Positions 63,501-64,000 of a stretch of DNA of 64,000 bases are shown piece by piece. Position 1 is the first letter of the stretch, and every line of letters begins with the position of its first letter. Both the position numbers and the translations under genes were made by a program. The notes beneath the pieces are model-generated. The model saw nothing but the letters and a program-made list of their open reading frames with translations. It was not told the DNA's origin and made no database searches. This stretch comes from Heterohyrax brucei (Eukaryota > Chordata > Mammalia > Hyracoidea > Procaviidae), in the NCBI GenBank assembly GCA_028571685.1, contig CM053162.1, positions 49,054,351 to 49,118,350 of the forward strand, given 5' to 3'.

Positions 63501-64000
63501 TTAACCATCCCAGCCTGTGTATATGTGTATATTAGCCTTTCTTAATCTGTTCCCTTTTGAAACAATCTAGGATATGAAATGTAAATAATAGGAAAATGCC
63601 CATCCATGATCTTTGGAAGATTTCTCACTTATTTGCACAGAGGCACTCCCAACAAGATATCCCGTTAACGGGCTTCTCAGGCTTTCCAGAGAGGAAGTGG
63701 TATGATTCAGGGAGAGAGATGTGGGAGACAGATGAACTCCCACAATCCTGTGACCCCCAACTGGTTTGCAGAGGCTCCACCATTGTGGGGCTGATTGAAT
63801 CATGACAAGGGCTTGGCTGCTGGTGGAACTGCTCCCTTGCCAGGATCCAGCGCCATGTGAAAGCTGACAGCTGCCTTCCTGTGCCCCCGCCGCAGGGCCT
63901 GTAGGGTCACTGGAGCCAAGAAGGAGGAGCAGGAGTCTCCACAAGGGCCAGCTCTGGGGCAGGTGGTTCCAGAGGAGGCCCTTCCCTGCCCTCACCCTCC
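63501..64000. other. unique DNA at window end
   Basis: Becomes GC-rich towards 64000. A 142-codon minus-strand frame (63567-63995) begins at the very edge with a leucine run that looks signal-peptide-like, but there is no further support. Confidence 0.4.

Noticed and set aside
63567-63995. 142-codon minus-strand frame with a leucine-rich start resembling a signal peptide
   Set aside because: It begins at the window edge and has no recognisable domain or splice context. Leucine runs are expected from CAG/GAG-rich DNA read in antisense.

Overview
This is a stretch of nuclear genome from a placental mammal, most probably an afrotherian and within that a paenungulate (elephant, manatee or hyrax). 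The reason is the interspersed repeats. Almost every kilobase carries a tRNA-headed SINE with the body 'GTGGTTAAG...GCTAACCAAAAGGT...GGAAACTCTATGGGGCAGTTCTACTCTGTCC...GACTCAATGGCA', which I recognise as AfroSINE, and there are five sizeable copies of an RTE-clade LINE of the BovB-related type found in Afrotheria. L1 copies, MIR, L2, MER5A and mariner/pogo/hAT DNA elements complete the set. I find no exon, splice structure, CpG island, tRNA, rRNA or other functional gene that can be supported. The long open frames are either retroelement coding remnants or chance frames. AfroSINE occurs here in a short form (about 150-170 bp) and a longer form (about 190-230 bp); roughly 35-40 units are visible by eye, in both orientations. 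Layout: 1-11 kb is unique AT-rich DNA with scattered AfroSINEs, a compound TG/CT/CA microsatellite (6.2 kb) and an internally deleted mariner (7.6-8.5 kb). 11.1-14.8 kb is a minus-strand RTE copy carrying an AfroSINE pair, a 1-kb RTE-derived non-autonomous element and a 33-bp SINE-head insert. 14.9-19.3 kb is a mosaic of old L1 pieces, including two L1 3' ends lying on opposite strands. 19.4-21.65 kb is an RTE copy whose 5' part is inverted. 22.3-26.0 kb holds L2, MIRs and a very old L1/Tx1-like reverse transcriptase fragment. 26.1-28.1 kb is a further minus-strand RTE. 29.7 kb is MER5A. 31.7-38.7 kb is a full-length, inactive minus-strand L1 (about 7 kb) inserted in the tail of an older plus-strand L1. 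40.5-42.7 kb is a 5'-truncated L1 that split a MIR and made a visible target duplication. 43-64 kb is unique DNA with AfroSINE, RTE, MIR, L2 and L1 3' fragments, a 119-bp perfectly alternating purine/pyrimidine tract (50.4 kb), a dense AfroSINE cluster (57 kb), a 355-bp TA-flanked MITE (61.5 kb), and a mini-mariner inside a mariner inside an AfroSINE (62.5-63.2 kb). How the parts relate: RTE and L1 would have supplied the retrotransposition machinery, and AfroSINE and the RTE deletion derivative would have depended on it. Every coding copy here is broken by frameshifts, stops or lost catalytic residues. The window reads as layered transposition history rather than a gene locus. The most unusual items are the twin-priming-like RTE, the tRNA-half-sized SINE insert with its target duplication, the preserved ancient RT fragment, and the long L1 inter-ORF spacer with a small ORF overlapping ORF2 by ATGA.
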